Part shown: piece by piece, positions 4,924 to 5,962 of the stretch
Numbering within the stretch: the stretch's first letter is position 1
Layout: every line of letters starts with the position of its first letter
Assembly: GCA_013362835.1 (NCBI GenBank)
Contig: JABFVJ010000397.1
Location: forward strand, 1-5,962
DNA length: 5,962 nucleotides
Reading direction: 5' to 3'
Origin: Nonomuraea sp.
Lineage (GTDB): Bacteria > Actinomycetota > Actinomycetes > Streptosporangiales > Streptosporangiaceae
The notes under the pieces: model-generated
What the model was told of the DNA's origin: nothing
What the model saw: the letters and a program-made list of their open reading frames with translations, nothing else
Databases searched by the model: none
Made by a program: the position numbers and the translations under genes

Positions 4924-5962
4924 CTACGCGGCGGGGCCGAAGTCGGACTGCTTCGGGGCGGCCTTGGCGATGGCGCGGGCGGTGATGCCCTTGGAGGCGC
5001 GGGCGGAGGCGGCGGAGAGCGCGTCCGCGCCGGGCTCGAGATACCAGGGGCGAAGGTCGAGCATGGCCGCGCGCATGCCGGTGGCGAACGCGAGCGCGGT
5101 GCCCTTGGGCAGCGCACGGATGGCGTCGGCGGCCAGGATGCGTTCCTGGCGCATGGACACGGAGGTGGACTTGCCGGACTCCGAGGTCGAGGTGGACGTC
5201 GTCTCGACGTCGTGGTCGCCGATCAGGCGGGAGAGCTTGTCGGCGAAGTCGGGGTCGTCGATACCCGAGCCGATGACCTTGATGGTGGAGGCGGACCACA
5301 TGGCGTCCATGCCCGCGTCGCCCCACACTTTCTGGCCCTGCCTATAGCTCTGCAGGATGGTGATCGGGATGATGCCGCGCGAGCCCAGGTGGGAGTACAG
5401 GTCGGGAAGGTCGCTGATCTTGCAGACGTTGGCGGCCTCGTCGAGGATCGCGAGCATCGGCGGGTCCAGGCGCCCGCCGGCCCGTTCGGCCTGTGCTGTC
5501 GCGGAGCGCATCACGCTGTCCGCGCACGCGGCGATGAGGGCCGAGGCTCCGCCTCCGCCGTCCTTCGACAGCAGGTAGAGCGTGTCCGTCGAGGTGACGA
5601 ACGCGGAGGGCCGGAACTCGGGCACGTCCTTTTGGGGTGTCACCCAGGCGGCGATCTCCGAGTTCAGCAGGGCGGCGGCGTACTGGCGGGCCGTCTCGTA
5701 GATGCCGTCGCGGGTTTCTGGCGGCCCTTCCACGGTGCCCTTGAGCTGGGCGGCGACCGCGGCGAACTTGTGGTCGCGCAGGATGTCGAGCGGGGTGCGG
5801 TCGGCGGGGAAGGCGAGCCAGGCCATCACGTCGGTGATCGGCCGCTCGTCGAGCGCCGCGGCCAGGAACAGCTGACTCAGGATGTTGCTGCCGGCCTTCG
5901 ACCAGAAGTCGCCCTGCTGGGACGCGTCCACGCTCGCGGCGAGGAAGTGCCCGGCCAACCGC
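4924..5962 (-). CDS. Type IV coupling protein (VirD4/TraG-like), C-terminal part, 5' end outside window
   Basis: About 345 C-terminal residues of a conjugative DNA-transfer ATPase are visible. Counting from position 5958, the Walker B-like strand PPMLAILDEAANV is at residues 166-178. The conserved segment after it, GIIPITILQSYRQGQKVWG, is at 195-213. The downstream core follows (ASTIKVIGSGIDDPDFADKLSRLIGDHDV), then a Ser/Thr-rich stretch at 252-268, and a closing strand near ALAFATGMRAAMLDLRPWY. This order matches the TraG/TraD/VirD4 coupling family with a TraM-recognition-type C-terminus. The N-terminal membrane segments and Walker A lie outside the window. The TTG at 5958 is an artefact of the edge, since the frame is open to position 5961. 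In the cell this would be a membrane-anchored hexameric ATPase delivering relaxosome DNA to the transfer channel. The gene ends at TAG, 59 bases before the next gene. Confidence 0.9.
   Translation of the reverse strand, partial: RLAGHFLAASVDASQQGDFWSKAGSNILSQLFLAAALDERPITDVMAWLAFPADRTPLDILRDHKFAAVAAQLKGTVEGPPETRDGIYETARQYAAALLNSEIAAWVTPQKDVPEFRPSAFVTSTDTLYLLSKDGGGGASALIAACADSVMRSATAQAERAGGRLDPPMLAILDEAANVCKISDLPDLYSHLGSRGIIPITILQSYRQGQKVWGDAGMDAMWSASTIKVIGSGIDDPDFADKLSRLIGDHDVETTSTSTSESGKSTSVSMRQERILAADAIRALPKGTALAFATGMRAAMLDLRPWYLEPGADALSAASARASKGITARAIAKAAPKQSDFGPAA

Noticed and set aside
3828..5117. 429-residue version of paralogue A
   Set aside because: The extension covers the small zinc-like gene and the end of the coupling protein in a Pro/Arg-rich frame. 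ATG at 4592 is the natural coupled start.
1..5962. CRISPR arrays, tRNA or rRNA genes, insertion sequences, attachment sites
   Set aside because: I looked and saw no spaced repeats, cloverleaf-like sequence, terminal inverted repeats or transposase motifs. The window is almost entirely minus-strand coding.

Overview
The window looks like an accessory, conjugative-element region of a high-GC actinomycete, most likely Streptomyces or a close relative. The evidence is strong G/C preference at third codon positions, a DUF317 protein (a family I know essentially only from Streptomyces and relatives), and a type IV secretion coupling protein. Every gene I can support lies on the minus strand, so the region reads from high to low coordinates. 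Gaps between genes are 0-59 bases, two junctions overlap by 4 bases, and I see no internal terminator or promoter. The simplest reading is one operon whose promoter lies beyond position 5962.

In transcription order the genes are: (1) the C-terminal part of a VirD4/TraG-like coupling ATPase with TraM-recognition-type features (5962-4924, N-terminus outside the window); (2) a 91-aa protein with a CxxC...CxxH putative zinc site (4864-4589); (3) a helical plus winged-helix protein, paralogue A (4592-3828); (4) paralogue B (3811-2954); (5) a DUF317 protein (2957-2253); (6) paralogue C (2231-1410); (7) a 176-aa helical protein of unknown family (1382-852); (8) a PP-loop, PAPS-reductase-like protein with four cysteines, cut by the left window edge (807-1).

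The most unusual signal is in translation initiation. Genes 4, 6, 7 and 8 have no ATG, GTG or TTG anywhere between the preceding stop and the start of clearly coding sequence. Each has a good Shine-Dalgarno sequence followed 5-7 bases later by an in-frame codon one base away from ATG: ATC (3811), CTG (2231), ACG (1382) and ATT (807). Standard gene callers would shorten genes 4, 6 and 7 by 59, 67 and 33 residues. They would probably miss the start of gene 8, whose nucleotide-binding loop lies in the first 20 residues. Genes with ordinary starts (ATG or GTG) are the two that overlap the preceding stop (genes 3 and 5) and gene 2.

Functionally, the coupling protein points to DNA or protein transfer. 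Genes 3, 4 and 6 are three diverged copies of one architecture, an N-terminal helical region plus a C-terminal winged helix, and may be DNA-binding accessory or regulatory proteins. The PP-loop protein could belong to a nucleotide or DNA modification activity, and its lower third-position GC suggests a separate origin. How these parts work together is inference.
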